From: Adiantum capillus-veneris
Lineage: Eukaryota > Streptophyta > Polypodiopsida > Polypodiales > Pteridaceae
Assembly: GCA_014529385.2 (NCBI GenBank)
Contig: CM043970.1
Span: forward strand, 65,648,996 to 65,712,995
Direction of reading: 5' to 3'
Length of the DNA stretch: 64,000 nucleotides
Made by a program: the position numbers and the translations under genes. This document shows, in pieces, positions 1-13,020 of the stretch (its first letter is position 1; each line of letters begins with the position of its first letter). The notes below the pieces were generated by a model. It saw only the letters and a program-made list of their open reading frames with translations. It was not told the DNA's origin and ran no database searches.

Positions 1-880
1 AACTCCTGTACTTGGAATCATTTTATAAATGTGAATACGAATCCGGTTGTTCATTCTGATTATTTATCATATGAGTCTATTATTCTACTTTCTCTAGTCT
101 ATTATCTAAAATTTGTTATGTTATCTAAAGTTTTTATCTGTCATCTGGTTCTCCTTGTCTGAATCTGTCATTTGAACATCTAGACCTGAAGTCTGGTGAG
201 TGACTCTGACTCTAACTCTAGAATAGCTATCGGATTTATCTAGCTCATTCCATTTTGGGAATCACAGTCATGAGTTTCATCCCTTGACAAGAATCAATCT
301 CCTAGTCAGCACTCAAGTCATTCTTGGTGCCTCCAAGACATGTGGTGCAAGGTAGGAGAGCATCCATAGTCCTGGTTGAGGATCGAGAGCATATCAATAT
401 GGTAGTAGAGGAATTGGAGTAGGGGTACAATGATGAGGAGCCACATTCTCTAGGTCAAGAAATTGACATCAATGGAGACATCAAAATTGGTGAGGAATGA
501 CCAACCTTTAAACACTCAGCACATTCTCAGAGATTCCATTCAGAGAGAGATAAAAGATGCTCTCATTCACGTGGTTCTCTTCATTTAGCTGGGGGGTGGG
601 GGGAGCCAAACTATACAACACCGACACTAGCGATGTTGGAAAACACAGGCATAGACGATCCGATTCTTAAACAAAACTTGGTCGAGGTAAAGAACTCGAT
701 ATAGTTACAAAGACTAATGAGGATTACCACGTTAAACCAAAGAGATTGGAAGCAGAAATAGAGTATGAGGAAAAGCCAAGACGAAGAGAGTAGGACACTG
801 AGCATCATGCAAAACTCAAATAAAGGGAACAAGAATTAGATCATCATACCAAATATAGACATGGGGAGAGGTCCAATGAC
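1..880. other. Decayed sequence, probably retroelement leader or gag 5' part
   Basis: I see no intact gene. The stretch leads directly into a recognisable gag relict on the + strand, so it is probably the 5' part of the same dead retroelement. Short open frames on the minus strand have no recognisable motif. The assignment is positional inference only. Confidence 0.3.
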
Positions 881-921
881 CTAAAAATACCATTTCCCAC
901 TTTCAAAAAAGTCAAAGAGAT

Positions 922-1228
922 GACCCATATGTCCACATTCGAGCGTTCGAGCAATATGCCGATTTGAAGGACATAGATAAAGATGACTGGACGTAGTATT
1001 TTCCATAGACTCTGAAAGAGGCTGCATGTAAATGGTATTATCCTTATCTAGATTGTAAGCTCCAAACCTATAGCAAGTTAAAGAAAGACTGCTTACTAGA
1101 ATATATTGAGAATTATGGGGATGAAGGTATCCTCTGCGCACTAGATAGAATCAAACAAGGGAAGCTTTCAACATAGGAGTTATGTGGAGAAGATTAAAGA
1201 CCGATAGATGATCGAGCCACCATCAAAA
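922..1228 (+). pseudogene. Retrotransposon gag domain relict, part 1
   Basis: Read on the + strand from 922, the frame gives the usual plant retrotransposon gag pattern: DPYVHIRAFEQYADLKDI, then the Y-F-P...TLKEAACKWYYPYL core, then LKKDCLLEYIENYGDE. This matches the capsid-like Retrotrans_gag fold (aligned Phe-Pro, small-residue Ala-Ala and Trp-Tyr). Two TAG stops stand where family members usually have Gln, which suggests C-to-T decay of CAG. The reading is cut at 1229 by a TIR element and resumes after it, so the element landed in a gag gene. No full-length protein is possible. Confidence 0.7.
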
Positions 1229-2533
1229 CACTATATTGGTAACTTGAGACTTTTATGTCCTTGGATACTTTTATGTCCTCTTAACCAAGCAATTTCCTAG
1301 AATTACTGCAAGGGATGCTAGTGAGGTCTTAGAATGTTTGATATCCACAAAGATATGTTATGAGTTGAAAAATACTTGGAATTTTTTTGGGCTATGGATT
1401 CCAACTCTAAAATTTTCTTTCATAAACACTTCCTAACCTAACCTGTACCAAAAAAAGTGTGCTATTTTTGTCCATTTTTCATAAAATTGACCAAAGTCCA
1501 CCCTAAAACGCCTCTTAATGAGTTCTAGGGTGCTACATAAGTAGCCTTCATCATTATTAAGGTTTTCTAATGCTTTTAATGCATGGATCCTCTATGTATT
1601 TGAAGTTATGGCATATTTATGAAAATCGTGACTTGTAGATATTTGGACAAATTTTACACTTTGATCAATTTTTTTATGCAATAGAAAGGCAAGTTTGATT
1701 GTGCATGCAGACTCGCCCCTATGTCTTACATTATTCTTGAGTTTTGGGACACCTAATACCCCCAATACCTAACAACACAAAGTCGAGAAAAAAATTCCAT
1801 TTTACCAAAATTGAAGTCATTTTGAGCTAGATATATACTATGTATAATATTGCTCATGAACATGGTCAATTTGTAGCTTAGGCACCAACCTAAGAATACA
1901 ATACTAGTTTGTCTACAAGTACATACTTTTCAAAGAGATTGGGATGGCCACAATGTGAAAGCCAATTTTTTTCGTTTGTGAAGCTTTTGTGCTTTGTAGT
2001 TATGTTTAGTTTTGTCTTAAGCAAACATGTTTGGATGGGTTTTATGCTTTGTGATTTGTTGATATAAAGAATATATATATGAGTAAATATGGGTGTAGTA
2101 ATGCAAACACAGATGATTGGTCTACAATAGATTGGTCTACAATATACAAAAATGCAACTTCTTTGTACTCAATTGTATGCACATCAAAAAAATGTGAGGC
2201 TATACCAACCTTATACTTACATTAGGAACCCATTTAAGTTAATGGGAAAAATAGACTGGTTTTGTGAAAAATTCTTTATGTGGCGTAGCATGGGGTTAAT
2301 CATGAAAATACGTTGATTTTAGTGAAATGCAGCACTACATTGGATTTGGAAGCTTATCATCACCTAGGAATCAAGAAATATGCATGTTGCTTAATTTTCC
2401 CATGTAGAATGGGCTCTAAGCATCAAGCTCATGTAAGGACGCTTGAAACTTCACACATATACAAGGAGTACTAAATTTTTTTCCAAAACCCTAAAAGGAC
2501 ACTTTTATGTCTTGTTATGTTACCAAACTAGTG
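1229..2533. mobile_element. 1.3-kb TIR DNA transposon, copy D (non-autonomous)
   Basis: Termini are CACTATATTGGTAAC on the left and GTTACCAAACTAGTG on the right, imperfect inverted repeats. Inside the left end are two motifs of the ACTTTTATGTCC type; inside the right end is one, GGACACTTTTATGTC. TTAA follows the right end; the left flank reads AAAA. The 1305-bp length and the end design match three other copies in this window (31000, 31223, 47629), and the interior is recognisably similar to copy B. It has no transposase frame, so it is non-autonomous. It interrupts a gag relict. Confidence 0.75.
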
Positions 2534-2537
2534 TTAA

Positions 2538-2880
2538 GTGGTTTCAAGACCAAAAAAATTAGAGAACAGGAGGTACACCACCTACCAAAAAATTTAATGA
2601 TTTGGTGCAAAGAGCTTTCAAACTGGAATAGCAAGCAAAGAGGAGAAGGGCCAAAGAGGAAAAGCAAGCTCCAATTTTAGTGAGTCAACAAACCAGTGGG
2701 AAGGTCCAAGTAGATCTTTGAGATCTCTAGGACTAGACTTCCACTGGGGACCCAATGTACAAAAAGTAAATGCAAAGAACATTGGTCTAATGAATGTTAT
2801 CAGTGTACCTATTGCAAATATTTTGGGCACCTATGGAATAATTTTAAGATTCAAAACCATCAATTTAAGGAAGGGAAAGA
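2538..2880 (+). pseudogene. Retrotransposon gag relict, part 2, with damaged zinc knuckle
   Basis: This continues the gag interrupted at 1229. Near 2800-2860 the + strand reads CTYCKYFGHLWNNFK, a CX2CX4HX4C nucleocapsid knuckle whose last Cys is now Phe. Basic, Gln/Lys-rich sequence surrounds it, as usual for the C-terminal part of gag. The frame holds stops, so it is dead. Confidence 0.6.
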
Positions 2881-3374
2881 TCTATCCCTAATTGCACTGA
2901 AAAATTGTGAACCAGTATAAACAAAGGAGCCAAAGGAGAGCCAAAAAAATGGAATGGGCACTAGAGGAATGACAGGAAGAGGAGCATATCAGAATTATGA
3001 TGGTGGAAATTTTCAACACAATGTCCTAATAATCAAAAAGCTAAAGTGATCGAGGTAAAGATGGCAAAACTAGTTCCAGTGTGTATGATAGCTTGGGGCA
3101 CTAGTATTGTTGTCAGAGAGATACTAAAGGAGATACTTTGAAAATCCAAGATCAGTATGGAGAGTTAGAAATGGGAGAAATGGAGAGGCTATATGGAGGG
3201 ATAAGGAGACGGCTAAGGAGGATGCGTGCCAAGAGCAAAGGGTTTTCCCTGACTAGATTAGTGAGGATCTGGAGAAGAGGGAGCCAAAGAAGCTAGGAGG
3301 GTCAAAAGTAAGGTCTATACAAAGACCAAACAAAAATTGAATGAGTGACTAAAGGACCATAAGAGCCATTGGAC

Positions 3375-3600
3375 TAATATAGAATCTTTTGCTAAAAATA
3401 AGGTATGATAAATTTAAAATTAGCTCATGGATGTGCGAGGAGCCTACATCGTGCTACTAACTAGACAATGGCTTAGAGGTATGGGAACCATATATGATTA
3501 TGCAGGTCATAGGCTCACCATTTAGAGTCTAAACTAGAGAATCGATATCCAAACAAAAAATACTAGGAGGTGGAGAAAAGCAACCAATCCGAAGAATCTC
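3375..3600 (+). pseudogene. Retrotransposon protease C-terminal relict
   Basis: The + strand frame contains DVRGAYIVLLTRQWLRGMGT followed by a segment like YAGHRLTI. This resembles the conserved stretch at the end of plant Ty3-type aspartic proteases (pattern D-x-x-GAY-x-x-LLSR-x-W). It lies in the expected order behind the gag relict at 922-2880. The catalytic D(S/T)G region upstream was not found. It is a weak, short match. Confidence 0.4.
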
Positions 3601-3612
3601 TACAAGAAGTGT

Positions 3613-3615
<3 letters not shown>

Positions 3616-3699
<84 letters not shown>
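3616..3699. repeat. (GA)n microsatellite, 84 bp
   Basis: A pure AG/GA dinucleotide run, the longest uninterrupted one in the window. Confidence 0.98.
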
Positions 3700-3703
<4 letters not shown>

Positions 3704-6100
3704 TTACAGCTCTAACCAATTTTAACAAAGGATTATAAGAAATTAAGGGTTGAGGTTAAATCATCAATCGATAAAAGTTATCAAACATCAAAAAGTGGTG
3801 GACTAGATAACTCTAACAACAATAAATCCTAGGATTATAATCATGAGGCCACGATGGAGCTCCAACAGTGGTTGTAGGCAGATGTTAAATCATCATTCAA
3901 CAAAAGTTATCAAACATTAGGGATTGGTGGACTAGATAACTCTAATGAAAATAAATCCTAATATTATAATCATGAGGCCATGATGGAGATTCAACACTGG
4001 TTGCAAACGGAGGAGGAGTCTAGACTTCTCCAACAACCATCTGATCTGATGGATATTAAACTAGTTGTTCATAAGAAGACATATAAGGAAGAATGAAAGA
4101 AGCAAGTTCAAAATGAGATTAGGCTAGAGGAACCAATGAAGATATTGGAGTAATGATGTCGGGAGAAGGTACCAATTGAGAATAACCTTTCTAAACTTCA
4201 CTCAATCAAATGAACAATTTCAGAACAATTCGCTAAAAAGTGATCATTTAGAATATGATTTGTTCATAGTTGGGAAGGAAATTGGATTACCAGAAATAGC
4301 TAGTGCATTCCATGTACAAAACTAGGAGATCTAGGTGGTCAAGGTTCAAATTCCAAAATAAAAAATCTGATAATCGGCAAGTCAATACAACAATAGATAT
4401 GATATCAAGTCTAAAGAGTCTGATGATGCTTAAGTATGGAGGGCAATATATTTCAATTTACAAAGAAGGAAACTTCTAGCAAAGGTCGATCGGCAGCTAA
4501 TGACATGGAATGTTTTTAGATTTTAGGAAGGGTAAGTCAGATTAGACAAACTAATTTAGCACGAGACATTCTAAAAATATTTTTGAAAGGGAACAATTAA
4601 TGGTGGTGCATTAACTAGAAAATCTGTATGGAAATTCCATCAATAATCACTATGAGGAGAGGCCAATGCATCTGTAATACGTAACAAAAGATTGTGAATG
4701 ATTCAAGGTGCAAGAAGAGTGGTCCATTTATGGCTTGTATTAGAAGCACAATGAGACGTGTATGTGACACTAAGTCCACTTTACAACCCTCTAGACATAC
4801 ACCACCATTGTCACAAATCCCTTACTTGCAACCACTATGCAAGAGATTGAATCAAGCCTTGTCTTATCTCCATCTCCAAACACAACCAGTGACTTCTTCC
4901 TCTCTACGCCTAGTGCACTTTCCAAAATTTAAAAAAGAACTTCCAAGGCATTGAAGGTGACATTAGAAGTGCAACAACTGGAGTTAGCATTATTACCAAC
5001 ACTTGTAGTAGAAGCAGAACCACTAGTTGCCATATCCTACTAGGCCATAGGAAAGTATGTATTCAAAGATAAGGAGAAGACACTTCTCAATGCTTGAGGT
5101 TTGAAAACCTATTTGGTTGACTGAAGCGATTATTTCACATATCTTCAAGCTTCCATTCCAACCAAAGCCTAAGGTGTGCATAGTTGGGGAGATTAACGAT
5201 TTTTGTAAGTGAGACACCTGATTTATTGAACACGCAAAAGAATCGGGACAAGAGATTCTAGTCTCATCATTGGAACAAAAGTTGCATCCAAATTCACACA
5301 ACTGAGTCTCTAATTCTAAAAATTAACCCAACTTACATATCTAAAAAGGTGCTCAACATGTTGCTTGCTAGGACTCTGGATAACCAGTGCACCTACAATC
5401 TTACAATTATATAGAATAGTGTGGTTACATGGAGAACTAGGGTAAAGGCTCAATGTCTACTTAAAGCATGGTATATTTGGAATCTCATCTACTAGACTAC
5501 CTGTGAGCCCACCCATACTAGAGTGGTAGCACTATTGCCAAAACTACATGGATGAGAAGGATAGGATGTCCAAACACTGACTTTACCAGAATCAGAGGGC
5601 CAATATGAGCAAACGTTTTGAATGCAAAGGCAAAGAAACCACTTGGAGTGTTTGAAGTGATGCAATATAAAGAGGTGACCTCGCTGATAGGAACATCATC
5701 AGAGATGGACATTAAGGATTTGATACCTCTACCAAGAACAACTCTAGAAATAGCCATTGAAATGTACAAAGAACCAAGCAAGCAAGTCCAAATCAAAGTT
5801 ATTCAAAAACCTAACTAAGAAACTACTAGTACTTGCTCACCCCAAGATGCTACTACAAGTGTGATAGTTTTTAAGAGACTTCCTAATAGTATACAAGCTC
5901 TACAAAAGCAGCCATTTGTAGGAAAAATGTAGATGGACACGTCTAGCTAGTTACTTCTATCTTACCCTCATGGTGTACTAATTTTAAGATATGAAGGCAA
6001 GACTTAGGATGTGGATTAAATTAGAAATGGTTGTATAGCCACCATTCAGATGTGGGCTGGAAGACGATCTCAAATGTTGTGGCCCAACCGTTGAAAGCTC
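3700..6100. other. Degenerate transposon-derived sequence
   Basis: No intact gene seen. Two similar stretches, about 3720-3830 and 3870-3990, share phrases such as ggtggactagataactctaa, so there is an old local duplication of about 150 bp. The frame at 5618-5815 reads like an ordered protein with Lys/Glu-rich sequence but has no motif I can name. It is probably more of the same dead element. Confidence 0.35.
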
Positions 6101-6109
6101 AGAGTAGTA

Positions 6110-6920
6110 GGAAAAATGCTCAAATCAACCAATCGAAGCAACAACTTGAGCACCAATTTAGGACTTTGGATAAGTGGGAATATTAAGTTCTAAAGCTAAG
6201 AAATGCTCTAATGGGGCAACAGGAGAACAATGAGTAGTACAAAAAGACCACTGAAGAAATGGAACATGATTTTAAGGAGTTAAAATTCATCAATTACAAT
6301 CTCAAAGCTGAAATAAAAAATGTGCACGTGAAGATCCAAACACAAAGGCTACTAAATTTAAGTCAACTATAAAACAACAGCAAGTAGCTATTGATAGTCC
6401 AAAGGCAGTCAACCCAGCCCATCAAAAAATCAGTAATGGACATCTTGTAGATATTATCGACTCATCAATTTAAATAAGGAAGAGCTACAAAACCTTGTTG
6501 AAAATATGAAAAGCGATTTGAAGGAGTTTGCCTCCAAGTATGCAAATGCTCTGGCCAATCAAGCCCCTCTAGAAAACCTTCAAGCACATCACAATTCCAA
6601 GGAGGTTTAGATGTTGAAGAGGAGGATGACGACAAGGAGGATGAAACCATAGAAGCAGATCTGGATTTTTAGCCAAAGTTGAATGACAATGATGAAGAAG
6701 ACAATGATACTGGTCCATCGAACAAACGGGAGAAACTAGCTAGGCTAATTAGACACCATGAAACTCTTAGGAACCTTACCATATATAACTCCCAAATAGT
6801 TAGGTTGAAGAGACATCGGGCAACTAGACTGAAGAAACACCAAACACTCAACAAACTGGAGGTTTTGAGAACAAGTTATTTTTGGCAAAGCTACAGAAAG
6901 AAAAATCATTTCTTATAAAG
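6110..6920 (+). pseudogene. Decayed coiled-coil and acidic reading frame
   Basis: The + strand gives broken frames rich in Gln, Glu, Lys and Leu (for example EEMEHDFKELKFINYNLKAE near 6250-6310), suggesting a coiled coil. A highly acidic tail follows at about 6610-6720 (EEEDDDKEDETIE). Stops and frame changes interrupt it. I do not recognise the family. An accessory or linker frame of a retroelement is possible. Confidence 0.3.
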
Positions 6921-9776
6921 AAAAAAGACATAACTTTGTTTGACACTATCATGGGGAATCAATTTTTGAGTCTAAGTAAGAAACTCAGAAAGCAAAAGAA
7001 CCTGTAGATCTAACACTATATGAGTGATTGGACATGTATGAGCTGCTATACGTAGGGGCACAAAGAATGATGCAGTGATGGAAGGCTCAGCAATTTCATG
7101 AGACTGAGGAATGTCAGCTATCAGAACACCCTAACATCCTTCAAGTTTTTGCAACATATTCCAAATGACATGATCTGCAAGCTGCCATAGATGGTAGCCC
7201 TAAAATGAGAAAAATGACTATGATGAATACCTAGAGCTTATGCATTCCATTGGAGATTCTACTAGGAAACCATCATGTATAGAATTGCATGAAGGCGGTG
7301 AGAATTGAAACAAATTGACGCTCCACAAGCTCCAGATTGCATGCAAAGTCCAAGATTAGAGAGTACAACTTCTTCTGGCAGATAATGTATCAACCAACAA
7401 GAGAAACATAACATTGATGAGGGTGAGGGAACATGTACAGTCTCTCATGCATTTATTTCATTTAGTTAGAATACTCTAGAAAATGAGATAAGGTGAGAAT
7501 GAGATGGTGTTACATTTCATCAAGCAAAACCATATTCTCCTGTTTTAATGTATGTCCTACCCATGAAGGAGGAGCTACCAAGGTTTTATCAAGGTCTATA
7601 TGAAATTTGTATTGAATCAACATGTAAAATTAGATATATCTAGATTGTAAATTTGATTGGAGTATGGTATGAATAGAGATTTGCCTTATGGGTGGCATGA
7701 ATGTCAATGCTCATTGACACTAAAAATAAAGAAACGGTTTCTAAACTCAAAGATGACCTTATCAACTTTAGAGGCATGATGAACCGACAAAAATATGAGG
7801 ACATCCAGATATAAGGTACACAATTAAACTACTTCAGTTGTAAGTTGAGACTTCATATCAAAATCTAAAATTCGATACTCGGGGAAAGACTTTCATTTTT
7901 GGCTATCACACTGTTAAGATTTGTAGATGTGAAAGAAGAGGAGCCATGCAAGGGGATAATGCCTATACAAAGCCTATTTAGAAGGTGATTATGAGATGAA
8001 TGTGTCTTTATATAAAAATACGACTATCCTTTTGGGATTTCAAACTAGGTTGTCCAAAGATCTTATAATTCCAGAGTACAAAGAGGAGAGGTCAAATGAT
8101 GTTGCACGACCTAACTCCACCAGATAACCAAGGGAGCTAGATGAAGTAGTAGTGACTGAGTGTTGCAAAGAGATGATACAATATAATACTTCTCAAAAAA
8201 GCCTCCAATAAATTTTGTCTTCTGGGGGTGCTAGGTGCTCTGGGGTTATTCTTAATCAAGACTGAAAAAATCATCACCTGGTCTCTTCCTTGATTGACCT
8301 CTCTTTTATCTATACTATATCAATATTTCTCCTTGCAAGAATAACTATGCCATCTATATTAATGCCAATCCTATTTGTCTCTCAATGATTAACACAACTG
8401 ATTCTCACAAATGCTCAAGGAATCTTGGAGTAGCTAGGCCAACAATTGATAACTTGCAGTGATGTACCCTTTTTCACATATCACTGTGCCCTCTTCTCTA
8501 AAATCACAAAGTTTTACATAGGAATGAATTTGTGATCTACCCGAGTAAAAAACAAACCACAAAACCAAATCATAGATCTAGCCAAAAGATCAATAACAAG
8601 CACTTTTGCACTTACTTCTAATAACAAACCGGTTGTCATAAGCTTTGAGATAGAGTATGGGAAAATCATACCCAAGAACAATCCAAGGACGAGGCAAAAG
8701 AGTCAAGTCAAGACTCTTTGATCTCTTCCTCTCTAAAAGGACCCACAATTATGATTATCAACTTGTAGATGAGAGAAATAACATCAAACAAGAGAGCTAT
8801 GGAAATATATGAGCCACAATATTTACCATCAAGTAGTTAGTGTTTTTAATTCTCTTTTTATTGAATGAAATAGTAAACTAAAATTATTTTGTGGGTAGTT
8901 CTACAAAAGCTATGGCTCTCACCAAAGCTAAGAAAGCTGTCCATCCGCAAAAGCCAAAACAACTTTAGCCGGTGCTCTAATACAATTCTTGAACAATGGA
9001 GAAACCATTGGCTGAGGAATAGTAACAAAATTTCAAATCTTGACATTCTGTATGGGTTAAGGTTGCCAAGGGTATGTTATGGAGTATCAATGTAGCAAGT
9101 TTATGCTGGAAAGGATTCACCTCTTTGACATCTCAATCTAATAGATGAAGACACCAAAAATTTGCACTTTGCTATGACTAGCATGGTTGCTTGGCCCTAA
9201 AGAAGAGATACTAGGCTTCCTTGCACTAAATTATTTCTTTTGTAGACTCCAAATTTTTCTTTTTTAAGTGTGTTTTTATCATTCTATAAAATTCTCAAGA
9301 TTGTTGAATAAGAAGTGGTACCAGCAAAGGCTATAACAGATAAGCCAATACAATTACATTTAGGTAGAGAGAGTGAGACCATGCTTCACGATATTAGTGA
9401 TAATCCTTTTTTGTGTATAGCAGAGAAAGGAAAGGAGTGCAAAATGCCTAGTTGAAAAAGAACAAATAGACGTGGAATCAATAACATCCATAGCAAAAAG
9501 GGAGAAATCAAAAGAAGAGCTTCATGAGAAATAGTTAGAAGGCACTAATGCAAGTAGGGAGCTCCCACTAAATAAATAAAGATGTGACTATTTGCCAAGA
9601 TATAATCTTGAATTATCTCACAAAATTGAAAGCAAATTATCTCCTTTAACTTTGATCTTCGACTTGTATTTATATATTTATTTTTCAAACCTATTTTGAA
9701 CTATTCCTTTTTAGTACAAGCGTGAAATGCCATTGCCCTTGGTACCGCTTTATCATTCCTCAAAAATGGAGAAGAA
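6921..9776. other. No recognisable gene
   Basis: AT-rich sequence with only short frames. I find no domain motif, RNA gene or clear repeat boundary. Old transposon debris is the likely content. Confidence 0.4.
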
Positions 9777-9798
9777 CCCCCCCCCCCCCCCCCCCCCC
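9777..9798. repeat. Poly-C tract, 22 bp
   Basis: Twenty-two consecutive C residues. One of four long C/G homopolymers in the window. Confidence 0.97.
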
Positions 9799-12030
9799 AA
9801 ACCAAAGAGGCAAGGAAGGTCAGTTGGGATCCCAAAAGATTGCAACCTCTTGTCGAAACGTTTTTGATCAAGGGATACCTTGAATCAAAAGGTTCTTTCA
9901 TTTTTTTGGTTGATGCTCCTGATCGTCCATCCATTGTAGTAAGAAATGAGATTCCATAGCAATGAGATCCAATATGGCACCTAGGCAATGAATACTTTGG
10001 GCATGAAATTGTAAACATTTGTTGGAGCAACTTGAGTGGGAAGATACTATACACTTGGGACAAAAACCATTAATTAATAGCTTGGATGGGGAAGCCTGGA
10101 GTATATACAATAGTTGGAGACATATTAGCCAAAAGCCTGGGACGAGGGAGATGATGAATTCCTTCTTGAATGAAGCAAAAGCAAGTGCACAAGAATTAGG
10201 CATTTCAATACAAGCTTGGTAAGATAGGGCCATTCAAATAGAGTCTCCTAAAACACCAACAAAACCCCCCTTGCATCAACAACAACCCCTGAATCAAAAA
10301 AAGTTGACGAAGTGTCATCTTCTAGAGTATGTGGTGATTTTAAAGTGGTTTAGTTGCATGATTATGATTACGGCACTTTTCGAACAATATTTGTTTGCAG
10401 ATTGGAACACCAAAGGACACCGAGAGAAAACCCTGCACATTAAATTTGAAAAAAAGAAGTGAGTTGTGAAAGTCTTGCATTTTTTCATCTTAAAACTAAA
10501 ATTAAGTTAGCGATCATTTGAGTACCATTGTGACTATTCTCTATTGTAGGGCATGATGGAATAGAGCTCAAAGCTTTCTCTCAATCCTTAGAGCATATGC
10601 AAGAACAGGAGGGAGAGCTACCAATTGTGACAATCATTGAGCAAGTTTGATTACAAGATCTTCTCTTAGATGTCTTTTGCAATGTGATTTTTAGCTTGAA
10701 ATTACTAATATGCTACTTGACTTTGATGATTAGAATAATATTTTGAAGAGGACTAAAATGTAATGATTGTCTATTAGAATATGGGCTTGGAAGAGAAAGA
10801 GAATATCAGTTCCATGTTGACAAGTATCAAAGGGCTTGTGAAGTATGATGAGCATGTGAATGTCCATGATTGAGAGTGGGTGGCTACTTCTATGAGTGCT
10901 TCCATCATATTTTTGCCAAAAAAATTCTCTAGCCTATGGACACATCAACATCTTCACTAGAATAGAATGACATGGATGTTTTCCAATTCAAGAAAGATGC
11001 TTGTCTAATTTTCACAACAGTAGACGATAATTCCATTTTGTTGCTGTTTCCATGCCAAGACAACATTGAATGGTGCTAGATGTTTTAGGTGTTGTAGGAT
11101 GGGAGCCAATATACACCACATTCACTCTTTACAAGACACCAATATGCAAGGATGCCAGTATGACCATAAGATCATTACTTCTCAATATGTGTAAGATAAA
11201 TCGTCCTAAGAAGGAAAATGGTCTATGTGTAGGAGTATGGAAAACTATTGAGACGTATATCATTATTTTTAATTGACTACTTTGGACATCTTTATTCAAA
11301 CAATAATGCAACATTGCTCTTATTGTGGGACAAACAGAATGTGCACACTACAACCTATGGTAATTCTAAACCAATACAAAAAGATAGTAGATGGGGTTGT
11401 GTACTATGGAGGAGATTTTGGCAGCAATATAGGTCGATACATTATGATTATAGAGCATAGTGAAGTATATGTAGACAAGCTTCCAAAGATAGTGCGAGCA
11501 CAACCTCATGGTTCAACATAGAAATTCTTTGGAGTAGTAATTGCATGTACAATCATTAGTAGACAAAAATTTGACTTTGTGATGTGGAAATTGAACATTG
11601 TAATAATGCATCATTCCTTGTGCACATTGAGTATTAATACTCAATTAACTCAAAGAATGTATATGTCTCTATCAATAGTTTCTTCGTCATTGTTGTTTTG
11701 AGTATATAAATGTAATGGAAACTCATGTGATAATGTAGTTTTGATAGAAAACTGGATATAATTTTTTTTGTATAAGTCTTTTCTACAAAATCTTTGGAGT
11801 TGTCGATGGCTTGATTTTTTTTGAAAACTTACAACATATTTGGTTCATGTTTAGTACATAGAACTACTATGTGTATAACGCACAATCGGATTTGTGAGAA
11901 TCAGCCCTCATTCTTGGAATAGGATTAATATGCCAAAAGATTGACAAGGGGACAAAGAGTTTCTTATTTATTGAATACATGTAAGAAAGGGGACCATTTG
12001 GTCGTCATAAGCAAGCCCAAAAAAAGAAAA
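9799..12030. other. Unassigned; possible fragments of a decayed coding sequence
   Basis: Several + strand frames look more protein-like than random: 10019-10222 (Trp- and acid-rich, contains GEAWSIYNSWRHISQKPG) and 11273-11518 (contains DGVVYYGGDFGSNIGRYIMI). They cannot be joined with confidence and match no family I can name. They could be exons of an unrecognised gene or pieces of a retroelement. Confidence 0.25.
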
Positions 12031-12039
12031 TACTCCATT

Positions 12040-13020
12040 TAGATTGCTTGGTCCTTCTAGCATTGAGGAAGAACAAGGATCTAATTTACCGTACGAACTA
12101 CACGAGTTGTATATTTCTAATGTTCTTAGAATGCCTGTTTGGTTTCAAGGTAGTTGGACTATAAGATCCTTGATTTTTGGATCTCTTTTAAAAATAAGAA
12201 AAAATATATTTCAAGTGTACATTACTTCAATTTTTGGTTTAAGATACGTATTGTGCAATGTTGGGAGGTTTTAAAGTGGAAAGCAAGGTTGTTTTCATGT
12301 TTTGGTAGGTCAAATGAATGCTTTGTTTAGTTTTGAAATCTTTTCTTTTTCTTGCTTTTTGTGCTTTTTGTGCTTTTTGTGACAAGCAAATTTTCTTTTT
12401 AGTTGAGATAGGGTAGATAAAGCCTTGGTTCAATTTAAAAAAATGTACATTTTTAAAAGCTTTTTGTGCCTTTCAATTTTCTAAAAAATTAATGTGCTTT
12501 TTAAATTTTTATGATCACATAAATATTATTTTTGGTCACTGTATGAGTGAAAAACGGACATATAGTGGACAAACAAGATTAATGGAATTTTAACAAGAAT
12601 TATAATTATAAAAAAGGAATCATAAATACGCTTAGGTCGTATGGTAAGTGTCGTGATTATATCGAGGTGTCACAATATGAATTAGTTCACTCACGGTCTC
12701 ATTAGTTGCTTAGATACCAATTTATTGATTTCTATTCCCACAATGTGGTGTACACATATATTCACCTTCAACTTGGTCATTTTCTTGAGTACAGTTTCAT
12801 CCATGCACATTCAGGGGTAGCACTAGTTGCTAGGTTGGTACCTCTAGATGCAGTCCAACTCATGGATTTAACTCCATGCTAGATTGGGTGGTGAGAACTC
12901 CTCCCCTATGTTATTTCTTCTTCAACTCTTATGCATATTAAGATTATATAAAATTATAAATTTTATAATTCTCGCATAGACCCCTGGGGAGGGGTTTCTC
13001 TCACCTAGTATGAGAGCCTA
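12040..13020. repeat. Dispersed repeat, uninterrupted copy
   Basis: This stretch is similar, in the same order and orientation, to 43317-43880 plus 46818-47070. Shared anchors include gtgcaatgttgggaggttt, ggtcactgtatgagtgaaaa, gttgcttagatac, and an end near cccctggggaggg. Its first 110 bp also resemble the end of the 330-bp units at 47.1-49.4 kb (phrase tatatttctaatg). Its position on either side of the interrupted gag at 14.3/42.8 kb would suit an old LTR pair, but I could not define TG..CA ends. Confidence 0.65.

Noticed and set aside
1229-2533. Assigning the 1.3-kb elements directly to the CACTA superfamily
   Set aside because: Termini and subterminal repeats fit, but the two best copies are flanked by TTAA, and the 3-bp duplications expected for CACTA do not match (TAA against TTA).
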